From the NCBI RefSeq assembly GCF_050410795.1, contig NZ_CP191258.1:1922001-1986000 (forward strand): DNA of 64,000 nucleotides. Direction: 5' to 3'. The notes beneath the pieces were generated by a model. It was not told where the DNA came from, searched no databases, and worked only from the letters and a program-made list of their open reading frames with translations. The position numbers and the translations under genes were made by a program. Positions within the stretch are counted from its first letter, which is position 1. Every line of letters begins with the position of its first letter. This DNA comes from Fontivita pretiosa (lineage in GTDB: Bacteria > Planctomycetota > Phycisphaerae > Tepidisphaerales > Tepidisphaeraceae). Positions 9,601 to 16,665 of the stretch are shown in pieces.

Positions 9601-10121
9601 GGGCTGCCGGTCGGGCTGGTCAGCGTCAGCGTCACGATCGGCACGTCGTCGATCTCCACCGGCTTGACCACCCATCCGCTGACGCCTGGCGGGATGATGT
9701 CCTTGTGCTCCTCGATCCGCTTCTGGAGCTTGACCAGACTGCGTTCACGATCCTCGCCGACGTAGTAGCGCACCGTGATGATCGCCTGCTCCGGGCGGCT
9801 CATCGAATACACGTACTCCACCCCGTCGATCTGATAGAGAATCTTCTCCAGCGGCGTGGTGACGAGCTGCTCGACCTCGGCGGCGGTGTGCCCGGGGAAG
9901 CTGACGAACACGTCGGCCAGCGGCACGATGATCTGCGGGTCTTCTTCGCGCGGCGTCAGCCACAGCGCCGCGGCGCCCACCAGCACCGCCAGCAGAATCA
10001 GCACCAGCGACAGGTTCGATCCGAGAAACGCCGCAACGATGCGGTTGGTGATGCGATGCTCCTCGGTCCCGATCGCAGGCAATACGCCCGGCTGGCTGTT
10101 TGTCTGCTGCGGTGTGCTCAT
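6537..10121 (-). CDS. RND-family efflux permease (AcrB/CzcA-like)
   Basis: A 1194-residue inner-membrane proton-driven pump. It has the expected layout: N-terminal TM1 (about residues 33-52), a large periplasmic porter domain with ADVFVSFPGHTAAEVEQLVTTPLE-type sequence, TM2-6 around 385-560 with the GLLVDDPIVDVEN motif (paired Asp residues in TM4 for proton relay), a second periplasmic region, and TM8-12 near the end (ALAGIVTRDSIILVDF). The start overlaps the adaptor stop by 4 bp (ATGA), so the two are translationally coupled. No outer membrane TolC-like factor is adjacent. Operon context with an ArsR-type regulator suggests a metal or thiol-reactive substrate, which is inference. An acidic Ala/Ser-rich linker of about 60 residues near 905-965 is unusual. 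Confidence 0.95.
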   Translation of the reverse strand: MSTPQQTNSQPGVLPAIGTEEHRITNRIVAAFLGSNLSLVLILLAVLVGAAALWLTPREEDPQIIVPLADVFVSFPGHTAAEVEQLVTTPLEKILYQIDGVEYVYSMSRPEQAIITVRYYVGEDRERSLVKLQKRIEEHKDIIPPGVSGWVVKPVEIDDVPIVTLTLTSPTGSPSADDMTLRRIGEELSERLAAVKDVSRAYVIGGRPRVVHVYLDTSRMQAYGVSPIQIQRAIEASDVRQLAGSFRAGDQVIAVEAGAPFTSPEQLRELVISTFESRPVFLKDVARIEDGPAEVSSYVRHGWGPARGFTHHPGFTATLVGDDGQSIEALLPNDATISDPAVTIAIAKKKGSNAVWVAQNVLERARELKQSIVPHDVRMVITRNYGMTADEKVNELVEALAVAIFIVIGLLTIGLGWRESLVVAVAVPVVFGLTLAVNLLLGFTINRVTLFALILALGLLVDDPIVDVENIARHFALRRRPTRRLVMEAVAEIRPPLIIATLAVIVSFLPMFFITGMMGPYMRPMALNVPVTMIMSMVVAFTITPWMAYHVLKRKYASGSSADAVPEHHADDPHDLDAVRQSRLYRFFYPLMAPLLHSRKLAILFLLVMGGLTLAATLLAATRHVPLKMLPFDNKNELMLVLDFDRGTTLERSDAAVREFEQYLKTVPEVADFVSYVGVAAPMDFNGLVRHYYLRRGDNVAQIHVNLAGKKNRAMQSHAIGLRIRDDLTAIARRHGAKLKIVETPPGPPVIASVVAEVYGQPDHRYEDLLAGARVVRRRLAVEPGVVDLDDVIEAPQRKLVFVTDKEKAALNGVSTRDVAMTLQAALGGALAGTVRVESERNPLLIELRLPIEQRSSAADLAQINVVGSNGALVPLAEIGEWREELVDQTIYHKNLHRVAYVFAETAGRPPADVVVDVQADRATESEASSASVARAFVAGDDGWVQDAAPRPADDRSFFSPGSGVAWKLPRGLRVDFAGEGEWKITLDVFRDLGLAFGAALVAIYVLLLAQTRSFVIPIVVMLAIPLTVLGVMPGFWLLNALVGGDVGGYHDSVFFTATGMIGMIALAGIVTRDSIILVDFIHLSLARGRSLFDAILESRVVRLRPILLTAGAAMLSSLPITVDPIFSGLAWSLIFGLFASTLFTLFVIPITYWLLYANKPGHGLPEQTLESEPQSPARSSVGLSAGVGAAAAD

Positions 10122-11260
10122 GGCTGGCTGCCTCCGGCATTGGACGTGGTCGCGCCGCCGGACTGAAGCCGCGGCAGCACAACCCTCTCGCCCTCTTTCA
10201 GGCCCGAAAGCACCTCGACATCGTCCGGTCCGATGTCGCGCCCGATGCGCACTGCACGGCGGTGGATGATTCCACGCTCATCCACCACGTCCACCAGCTC
10301 AAGCTGCCCCACACGCCGCACCGCCGCCCGGGGAATCACCAGCACCTGTCGCTCCTCCAGCGGAATCGTGATCCGCCCGAACATGCCCGTATACAGCCCC
10401 GGCGGACACGGACCGACGACCTTGACCTGAAACGACCGGCTGGCCGTCTGGGCGTTGGGCACGATCTCGCTGATCTGCCCGTTGCAGGTTTTGTCCAGCG
10501 CCTCGATATGAACGGGGATCTGCTGGCCGACTTCCAGCCGCCGCGCCAGCGACTCGCGAACATCGGCCACGAGCTGCATCCGCGTCGGATCGTACAGGCT
10601 CAGCAGCGGTTGACCCGGAGTGACGGTATCCCCGACGTTGACGCGCTTATCCACGGCCAGCCCGTCGATCGGCGAGCGAATCGTCGCGTACTCCAGGACC
10701 GCCCTGGCTTCGGCCACAGCCTGCTGGGCGCGGGCCAGATTCGCCTGGGCGCTTTTCAGCGCCGTCTGCGCCAGCTCGTATTCATTCTGCGAGACGGCTT
10801 TCTGTTCGATCAGGGCGCTGACGCGGCGGTACTCGATCTCGGCTCGCTCGCACTCGGCCTGCGCCGCCACCGCTGCGGCCTCCGCCTGTTCCAGCCGGGC
10901 CCGAAGGTCGGTATCGTCCAGCCGAACCAGCACCTCTCCGGCCTTGACCTGCTGCCCGGCCCGCACGTTGATCTCGACCACCCGCGCCAGGATTCGCGAG
11001 GCGATCGTCGTCTCATGCTGGGCACGGATGGTTCCCACGGCCTGTTCGGTCACCGGCACGGTCACGATCCGGGCCACGGCCGTGGCGCCGGCGGGCAATG
11101 TGGCCGGCGGCGTGGCGCCGGCGGCGGCAACCTCCATCGGCACCTTCGCGGTAAACACGCCCGCCAGCCACAGCATCAACAGCGTCGCGGCTACGACGAA
11201 CACCATTGCCGCCGTCAGCGAACGCAGCCGCTGAAGCATCGCCGCCAGTTTCGCTTTCAT
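10118..11260 (-). CDS. RND periplasmic adaptor (membrane fusion protein)
   Basis: A 380-residue HlyD/AcrA-type adaptor that connects the RND pump to an outer membrane channel. One N-terminal membrane anchor (about residues 15-36), a split lipoyl domain (VVEINVRAGQQVKAGEVLVRLDD, then TIRSPIDGLAVDKRVNVGDTV), a long alpha-hairpin between them (about 130-190, rich in Ala/Glu/Gln), then beta-barrel and membrane-proximal domains ending with GLKEGERVVL. It overlaps the pump gene by 4 bp and begins 65 bp after the DUF2892 gene, all leftward, consistent with one transcript from the divergent promoter near 11.6 kb. Confidence 0.93.
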   Translation of the reverse strand: MKAKLAAMLQRLRSLTAAMVFVVAATLLMLWLAGVFTAKVPMEVAAAGATPPATLPAGATAVARIVTVPVTEQAVGTIRAQHETTIASRILARVVEINVRAGQQVKAGEVLVRLDDTDLRARLEQAEAAAVAAQAECERAEIEYRRVSALIEQKAVSQNEYELAQTALKSAQANLARAQQAVAEARAVLEYATIRSPIDGLAVDKRVNVGDTVTPGQPLLSLYDPTRMQLVADVRESLARRLEVGQQIPVHIEALDKTCNGQISEIVPNAQTASRSFQVKVVGPCPPGLYTGMFGRITIPLEERQVLVIPRAAVRRVGQLELVDVVDERGIIHRRAVRIGRDIGPDDVEVLSGLKEGERVVLPRLQSGGATTSNAGGSQP

Positions 11261-11324
11261 GGTTGCTCACTCTCCTACAGTCGGTGCTGCGAGGCTTGCC
11301 CGCCCCGGCCAATGACGCAACGTC

Positions 11325-11546
11325 TTACCGTTGCGATTGGGCCGCACAACAGTCGGACTGACTCTTAAGGCCCATTTTCGCGAAGATCTTCTCGGCCGGA
11401 CAGAAACCTGTAAATGCCGACTGAAGCAGATTCGCCCCAACAAACAGACTCAGCAGATGCCACCAGGGGCTAACCAGATATGCCAATGCCTGACTGAGCA
11501 GCACCATCGTTCCTGCCAATGCCCAAACAGCACGTTCGCGAGACAT
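11325..11546 (-). CDS. DUF2892 (YgaP-like) inner membrane protein
   Basis: A 73-residue membrane protein. The start at 11546 is chosen because GAGGA sits 5 bases upstream; longer in-frame starts at 11558 and 11618 exist, the last inside the presumed operator. Two hydrophobic helices and the family signature LLQSAFTGFCPAEKIFAKMG are present. A C-terminal Cys-Cys pair and the Cys of FTGFCP recall the rhodanese-linked and metal/sulfide-related members of this family. It is the first gene of the leftward efflux operon. Confidence 0.88.
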   Translation of the reverse strand: MSRERAVWALAGTMVLLSQALAYLVSPWWHLLSLFVGANLLQSAFTGFCPAEKIFAKMGLKSQSDCCAAQSQR

Positions 11547-11612
11547 ATGTATCCTCATCGATTTGATCTGCCAAAAATCTGGACAAGTCCTTTCGCCGAT
11601 ACTACACTGTAT

Positions 11613-11646
11613 CGACATTCAGTGTTGAACACTATATGAATAATTA
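11613..11646. promoter_or_regulatory. Putative ArsR-type operator in the divergent promoter region
   Basis: The 13-bp palindrome AGTGTTgAACACT at 11621-11633 is perfect, flanked by ATTC and GAAT that are also inverted, though offset. A related half-site (ACACTGTAT) lies just to the left near 11605. The region is AT-rich relative to the window and lies between the DUF2892 gene and the divergent arsR-type gene, where ArsR/SmtB repressors usually bind. Direct regulation of both directions is inference. Confidence 0.6.
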
Positions 11647-11687
11647 GTAATGCTGTCAAGCACAGCGCCGAGAATCTGGCGATAAGC

Positions 11688-12140
11688 ATGCAAATCCATT
11701 GCAGTCAATATCTTGAGTCCGAATCGGGGGAAGCCCAACAGACGTCAGCCCCGGCACACCATGAACACGGCCCGCTCACCGAGGCGCAGCTCCAAGCGGT
11801 CGCTCAGCTCTTTCACGTCCTGTCGGAACCCACCCGGTTGCGAATTGTGCAATTGCTTCAGCGGGGGCCAGCCAGCGTCGGGCAGATCGTCAGCCAGCTA
11901 GGCCAAAAGCAGGCCAACGTCTCCAAGCAGCTTTCGATCCTGCTGCAAGCCGGGATCGTCCGTCGGCAGCAGCAGGGCAATCGCGCCATCTACGCCATCG
12001 CCATGCCTTTGGTCCTGGACCTGTGCCATCTGGTCTGTGCACATGTGGCCAATCAGGCGCGCCAGCAGGCCGCCCGCCTGGCTGCCAGTGCACCGCACGC
12101 CGAATCGTCCCAGACCCATACCACTGATGAACACCGATGA
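11688..12140 (+). CDS. ArsR/SmtB-family transcriptional regulator
   Basis: A 150-residue winged-helix repressor. The DNA-binding domain spans about residues 32-108: LFHVLSEPTRLRIVQLLQ, then the recognition helix QANVSKQLSILLQAGIV, then the wing RRQQQGNRAIYAI. The classic arsenic-site ELCVCD sequence in helix 3 is absent. Instead Cys113, His114, Cys117 and His119 cluster in the C-terminal helix and Cys5 with His24-His27 lie at the N-terminus, so a different metal or thiol sensor site is possible. It is divergent from the DUF2892-adaptor-RND operon. The last residues (THTTDEHR) derive from a dispersed repeat (see the repeat at 12125). Confidence 0.92.
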   Translation: MQIHCSQYLESESGEAQQTSAPAHHEHGPLTEAQLQAVAQLFHVLSEPTRLRIVQLLQRGPASVGQIVSQLGQKQANVSKQLSILLQAGIVRRQQQGNRAIYAIAMPLVLDLCHLVCAHVANQARQQAARLAASAPHAESSQTHTTDEHR

Positions 12141-12153
12141 ATCGGCGTTCATC
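12125..12153. repeat. Short inverted repeat at the 3' end of the arsR-type gene
   Basis: Arms GATGAACACCGAT and ATCGGCGTTCATC pair with one G-T mismatch. The repeat supplies the final codons and stop of the regulator gene. It resembles the GATGAACnCnGATG-type repeat at 63778-63860, suggesting a dispersed family. Confidence 0.6.
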
Positions 12154-12188
12154 GTCGCTTGCGATCTCTGACACCCTGCCCTCAGCCG

Positions 12189-12237
12189 AAAAAAAGAGGA
12201 TCCCGGAAGCACACCTTGCGGCGGCGCCCCGGGATCC
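12189..12237 (-). terminator. Rho-independent terminator for the leftward LEPRxLL gene
   Basis: Perfect 9-bp arms at 12198-12206 (ggatcccgg) and 12229-12237 (ccgggatcc). Read on the minus strand, the hairpin is followed by a U-run (complement of the A-run at 12189-12195). It lies 64 bp beyond the stop of the 1250-residue gene and between convergent genes. Confidence 0.75.
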
Positions 12238-12300
12238 CTCGCAGTCGTCGCGATCGTCGCGACTGCCTCTGTCGTTTTCCACTCGGTTACGGGCTGACGC

Positions 12301-15300
12301 TCATCCGATGAATCCTGACTGAATCGCCTTCAATGCCTCCGTGTAGGCACTGCCGAACTGGCGGGTGTGCTGGGCGATCAGCTCGCTGGCGGCCAGCACG
12401 CCCGACTGGTTCACGAACGCGTTGTCGATCAGGGCGTAGTCGGTGGCGTCGATCCCGCCGGAGTAGTCGAAGTCGCCGTGGATCCAGTTGGACAGGCCGT
12501 TGACGAAGCCGTTATCGATCAGCGAGTAGTCGGTCGCGTCGATGGCGCCGGACAGATCGGCATCGCCGAAGTAGGTGAACTTCACCAGCACTTCGGTTCC
12601 GACCAGCCCGCCGATTCCCGAAAACGCCGGATAGATCGGCCCGGCGCCGCCAACTTGCGCCAGATCGTTCAGGATCACACCCAGCCCGTAAAGGAAGCTG
12701 CCGGCGCCGGTGTTCTGCGCGTTGGCCCGGGTCGAGCCGATGCCCGCCCCCAGCCAGTCGAACGCCCCGCCATTGGTCAACCCGCTGGTCAGATACGACG
12801 TGATCGTGGCCAGGGTTTCGCCGCGGACAATCATGTCGTTGTCGTTCAGGTCCAGCCGGCCGTTACCCTGGATCGACAGCAGCGACGTGTCGATGACCTT
12901 GTCGGCGCCGGCGTTGACCCGCGCCTGGCTGCCGTTGAACAGTTGCAGCCTGGACAGGTCCTGGGAGTTGACGAACTGTACAGCGACCACGCCAACGCCG
13001 TCGTCGTTCAGCCGCACGGTGTCCAGCCCCGCTCCGCCGTCAACGGTCAGGAACGTGCCGACCTGGTTGCCTTCAACGTCGATGACGTCCGCCGCGCCGT
13101 TGCCGTTGATCCGGTAGTTGTTGAACGCGCTTTCGACGGTGATGGTGTTCGCCAGGTTATTCGCGTCCAGCGTATAGCTCTCGATGGTCGAGTAGCCGAT
13201 CACACTTGCTGTCGAGCTTTTGGTGGTGTTGGTCGAATTGACGACGTAGTTGTCGGCCACGGTGTCGCCCAGGTCGTCGATGCGAACCGAGTCGGTTCCG
13301 GCCCCGCCGGCGATGCTGACGTTGCTGAACACGGAGCTGTCCCAGTCGCCGTTGCCCACGACGATCGAGTCGTTTCCGCCGCCAGCGTTGACCGTCACAG
13401 GGCTTGTGCCGGCCGAACCGTTGACGTTGATGGTGTCGCCGCCGCCCCCGGCGTTCAGCACCACCGCTTCCATCGTTCCGTACGTCGTCGTCGCAGCTCC
13501 GGTACGATCGATGGTTGTGGCGGTCAGGGTATACGTCGTGGCGGCGGCGTTGGCTGAATCGTTGTAGTTCAGCGTATCCGTCCCGCCGTTGCCGTTGAGC
13601 GTCAAGGCTCCATCCACACCGCCAACGTCGTCGCCCGGCGTGCCGACGTTGAAGGACTCATTCCCGGCCCCGCCGTTGATCACCACCGGCGTGGCGGGCA
13701 GCGTCGAGCCGATCTCATAGTTGTTCGCCTGAGCGCTGGCGTTGATCGTGATGCCTTCCAGCGCGCTGTAGTTGAACGTGCGGTTGACCGCGAAGTTCTT
13801 GATGATCGCGGTGGAGGTGATCGACCAGTCGTCCTGCGTCGCACCATCGGTCGTGTCGTCGAAGACCATCGCGTCGGTGCCCGCCCCTCCAGACACGCTC
13901 ACGTTCGCCAGGATGTTGTTGTCCACATCGCCGCTGGCGATGTTGATCGTGTCGTTGCCGCCATTGCCGCGAACGGTCGCTGGCACGCTCAGGGTGTTCA
14001 GGTTGATGACATTGTTGAACCCGCTGGCATCGAGCGTCAGGCTTTCGACGGTCCCGTAGGTGATCAGATCAACGCCCGCCGAGTTCTTGTCGAAGGTCGT
14101 GCTGCTCAGCGTGTAGCTGTCGGCGCCGGTATCGTCAGTCGAGTCGTTCAGGTACAGCGAATCCGTGCCCGCCTGCCCGTTCACCGTGATCGCCACGAAC
14201 GCCAGGCTGTCGTCCAGGTCGCCGTTGCTGAAGTTGATCGCGTCATTGCCGTCATTGCCATTGATGACCAGCGTGTCCAGGTCCGGGCTGGTAACCGCGG
14301 ACATGCTCAGCACGTCGATCGCGTTGTCGGCCAGGCCAGCGGTGAGGATCACGTTCTCCACCGTGTCGAAGCCGAACGTCTCGCTGGTGCTGCTCTTGTC
14401 AAACCCGATGCTGGTGAGGGTGTAGCTGTCGTCCACGCTCGCGTCGTCGGTAACGTCGTTGAAGTGGATCGTGTCAATCCCGCCGTTGCCATGCACGATC
14501 ACGCTCGCGTTGACCAGGCTGTCGATGTCGCCGGATGTCCCGCCGACCGTGATCGTGTCGTTGGCCGCCCCCGCGTTGATCGTCAGCCCGCTGGTCAGCG
14601 TGCTGCTGAGCGAATTGATGTCATAGGTGCTGGCGAAGGGGCTGCCGTTGATGATCATCGACTCAAACGTGCCATACGTGATGACCCGGTTGATCACCGA
14701 CGCGTTTTTCGTGAACGTCGTGCTCGTGATCGTGTAGTCGTCCCCGCCGGAGCCGTCCGACTGGTCGTTGAACACCAGCGTGTCGGTGCCGGTGTCGCCG
14801 TTGGCGGTGAAGTTCGATCCCAGGTTCGTGTCGATGTCCTGAAGCTCCTGGGCGGCGCTGATGTTGTCGTTGCCCGCTCCGCCGTTGACGGTCACGCTCT
14901 TGCCGGACAGCAGCGCGTCCACGTCCACGTCGCCGTTGGCGTTTGCGGCGTTGACGATGATCGTCGTGAACTGCGCCCCCTCGATGACCTCGTCGGTGCC
15001 ATTGACCTCGAAGCTCATCGCGGTGCCGTCCACCTCCAAATCAATCACGTCAGCGTCGTCGCCTGTGGGGTCGATGTCCCCGTTGATCGTCACCACGTTG
15101 GTCGTCGTGTTGAGGTTGACGTACATGGTGTTGATGAGGCTGGGCATGGTCACGGTGTAGCTGTAGGCGTCGCGCAGGAAGGTGGCCAGCGTGTCGGAGA
15201 TCAGCAGCCGCCGAACCACCGTTGTCGGGATCGTGCGCCCGGGGTTCAGCAGGTCATTGGGATGAATCGGCCCGCCGTAGGCGCCGCCTCCCTCGAAGAA

Positions 15301-16053
15301 GTGCCGCCCGCCGTTGGTCGTCAGTGTGTACGTGGTCGCGCCCGCGGTGACCTGCACCAGCCGATCCGCCGGGTCGCTGCTGTTCGGATCATCGCCGACG
15401 TCCACCTCGTTGGAGGTAATGAACGGCGAGCTGCTGGCCAGTCCCATCGCGTGGCCGATCTCGTGCAATGCGGTGCGGTAGAAATCAACGTCGGCGGTGC
15501 CGCTCAGGTCCGCGCCGAATGTCGTGAACGCGGTCGTGAACTCGCCGTCATCCGGCACCGTCGCGCTGCCTGGCACCGAGTCGAAATACCAACCCGATCC
15601 GCCCCCGTTGTCGTCAAGCTGGATCGTGGCGCTTGACGGTTTGCCCAGGGCATCGTACGAGATGCTCCCCGTCGAGCCGCGCAGCCCCCCGGCGAACGCC
15701 TGGGCATCGATCGTCAGATCAAAAGTGTTCCGCGGCAGGAAGAGGGGCGTCAGGCCATTGAAGTTCACGATCACCCGCTCCCAGTCGTCGATAGCGCGCT
15801 GAACGATGTTCCGCGCGATCGTCGCACTGGCCCCATACACAGCGTTGAAGTCATCGGTATCGAGCACACCTGCGCCCGACCCTTTATTCACCCAGTTGAT
15901 CGTCGAGAGCATCATCCGCCGCTCCAGCGGTTCGATCCCCGCCGAAACGGCACGTCGAACTCCATCCCCTGAACCTGATGCCGAGCCCTTGCTCGCACAC
16001 CGCCCCCTGCCACTGTGCCTGCGGACTGGAAGCCGGGAATTCATGCCAAACAT
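12301..16053 (-). CDS. Giant exported protein: LEPRxLL motif, metzincin-like domain, repeats, dockerin-like tail
   Basis: 1250 residues, with GGAGGAATC just before the ATG. The N-terminus has an Arg-rich stretch and IEPLERRMMLS (about 40-50), the planctomycete LEPRxLL-type export or processing motif. Residues about 65-260 form a zinc-protease-like domain with H197-E198-x-x-H201-x-x-G; the usual third ligand position holds Ser207 instead of His or Asp. About 310-1080 consist of roughly ten repeats of 75-80 residues containing VNGGAGNDNI/INGNGGNDTI and DSYTLSSTTFDKN motifs, a calcium-binding-like beta architecture. Residues about 1165-1225 are dockerin-like (GDADLSGAIDATDYSLIDNGFVNG and a second copy). 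It is likely secreted and surface-associated. Proteolytic activity is doubtful because of the missing ligand. Confidence 0.88.
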   Translation of the reverse strand: MFGMNSRLPVRRHSGRGRCASKGSASGSGDGVRRAVSAGIEPLERRMMLSTINWVNKGSGAGVLDTDDFNAVYGASATIARNIVQRAIDDWERVIVNFNGLTPLFLPRNTFDLTIDAQAFAGGLRGSTGSISYDALGKPSSATIQLDDNGGGSGWYFDSVPGSATVPDDGEFTTAFTTFGADLSGTADVDFYRTALHEIGHAMGLASSSPFITSNEVDVGDDPNSSDPADRLVQVTAGATTYTLTTNGGRHFFEGGGAYGGPIHPNDLLNPGRTIPTTVVRRLLISDTLATFLRDAYSYTVTMPSLINTMYVNLNTTTNVVTINGDIDPTGDDADVIDLEVDGTAMSFEVNGTDEVIEGAQFTTIIVNAANANGDVDVDALLSGKSVTVNGGAGNDNISAAQELQDIDTNLGSNFTANGDTGTDTLVFNDQSDGSGGDDYTITSTTFTKNASVINRVITYGTFESMIINGSPFASTYDINSLSSTLTSGLTINAGAANDTITVGGTSGDIDSLVNASVIVHGNGGIDTIHFNDVTDDASVDDSYTLTSIGFDKSSTSETFGFDTVENVILTAGLADNAIDVLSMSAVTSPDLDTLVINGNDGNDAINFSNGDLDDSLAFVAITVNGQAGTDSLYLNDSTDDTGADSYTLSSTTFDKNSAGVDLITYGTVESLTLDASGFNNVINLNTLSVPATVRGNGGNDTINIASGDVDNNILANVSVSGGAGTDAMVFDDTTDGATQDDWSITSTAIIKNFAVNRTFNYSALEGITINASAQANNYEIGSTLPATPVVINGGAGNESFNVGTPGDDVGGVDGALTLNGNGGTDTLNYNDSANAAATTYTLTATTIDRTGAATTTYGTMEAVVLNAGGGGDTINVNGSAGTSPVTVNAGGGNDSIVVGNGDWDSSVFSNVSIAGGAGTDSVRIDDLGDTVADNYVVNSTNTTKSSTASVIGYSTIESYTLDANNLANTITVESAFNNYRINGNGAADVIDVEGNQVGTFLTVDGGAGLDTVRLNDDGVGVVAVQFVNSQDLSRLQLFNGSQARVNAGADKVIDTSLLSIQGNGRLDLNDNDMIVRGETLATITSYLTSGLTNGGAFDWLGAGIGSTRANAQNTGAGSFLYGLGVILNDLAQVGGAGPIYPAFSGIGGLVGTEVLVKFTYFGDADLSGAIDATDYSLIDNGFVNGLSNWIHGDFDYSGGIDATDYALIDNAFVNQSGVLAASELIAQHTRQFGSAYTEALKAIQSGFIG

Positions 16054-16344
16054 GATTCCTCCAAAACGAAAAAGGGGGTTTCCGATCAGACTTGTGCTAG
16101 AACGGTTCCCGAGCGAGCCGCTCTCAAGTCGCCGAAGTTGTCACGCGATCAATTTCGCTTCCGCGCGGTCGGTCGTACCCACGTGAAGTGGCGGCAGTGT
16201 GCGCAGCCCATCGGCATCTTCGCAATGCCCTTTTCGGGGCATAACGCAGGCGCTGGCGAGCGTTCACTGTACGGTTGTCAAATAGAACAGATTCGCGATG
16301 TGGCGCCGGAACCGAGCCTCCGGCGGCAAATCCAGGCCAACCAG

Positions 16345-16417
16345 AGCGGGCGATGGGAGTCGAACCCACAACTTTGGGCTTGGAAAGCCCACACTCTGCC
16401 AATTGAGTTACGCCCGC
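16345..16417 (-). tRNA. tRNA-Gly (anticodon TCC)
   Basis: Cloverleaf is complete on the minus strand: acceptor GCGGGCG pairs perfectly with CGCCCGC, D-stem ACTC/GAGT, anticodon stem TGGGC/GCCCA around loop TTTCCAA (anticodon TCC, reading GGA), T-stem GTGGG/CCCAT with loop TTCGACT, and discriminator T. The CCA end is not encoded. It stands alone between two secreted-protein genes; no integrase or attachment-site duplication is seen nearby. Confidence 0.95.
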
Positions 16418-16665
16418 AAGTTCAGCTTAATCGCTGGCTCCGAATTATAGCCGCCACACGATTCCACGCCAACCCCGCCACCACTTGCCCCGCCCAGGCC
16501 AGCCGCCGCCAGCATCGGCTCACCGCCGCACCCCCGTGCGGATTTCATCACATTTCCCACAACTCCTAATCGGATGCTCATCTTTGCGCTGCACGATTTC
16601 CCTCCGTTCCGGCGTTGCTCGAGCAATCAGATGATGCACAGTCAGACCACTCAAAGGAGACAAAG

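Noticed and set aside
7431..10166. Long plus-strand open frame opposite the RND pump
   Set aside because: It is an antisense shadow of a GC3-rich gene: the product is His/Arg/Gln-rich and without domains.
12367..13557. Plus-strand frame in the 1250-residue gene
   Set aside because: Val/Asp/Gly-rich translation of the repeat region in antisense; no start signal or domain.
12301..16053. Regular repeats considered as CRISPR or tandem DNA repeats
   Set aside because: Units are protein-level repeats of 75-80 residues with diverged nucleotides; no fixed-length direct repeats with unique spacers.
16345..16417. tRNA-Gly as an integration site of a genomic island
   Set aside because: No integrase, no direct repeat of the tRNA end and no composition change on either side.
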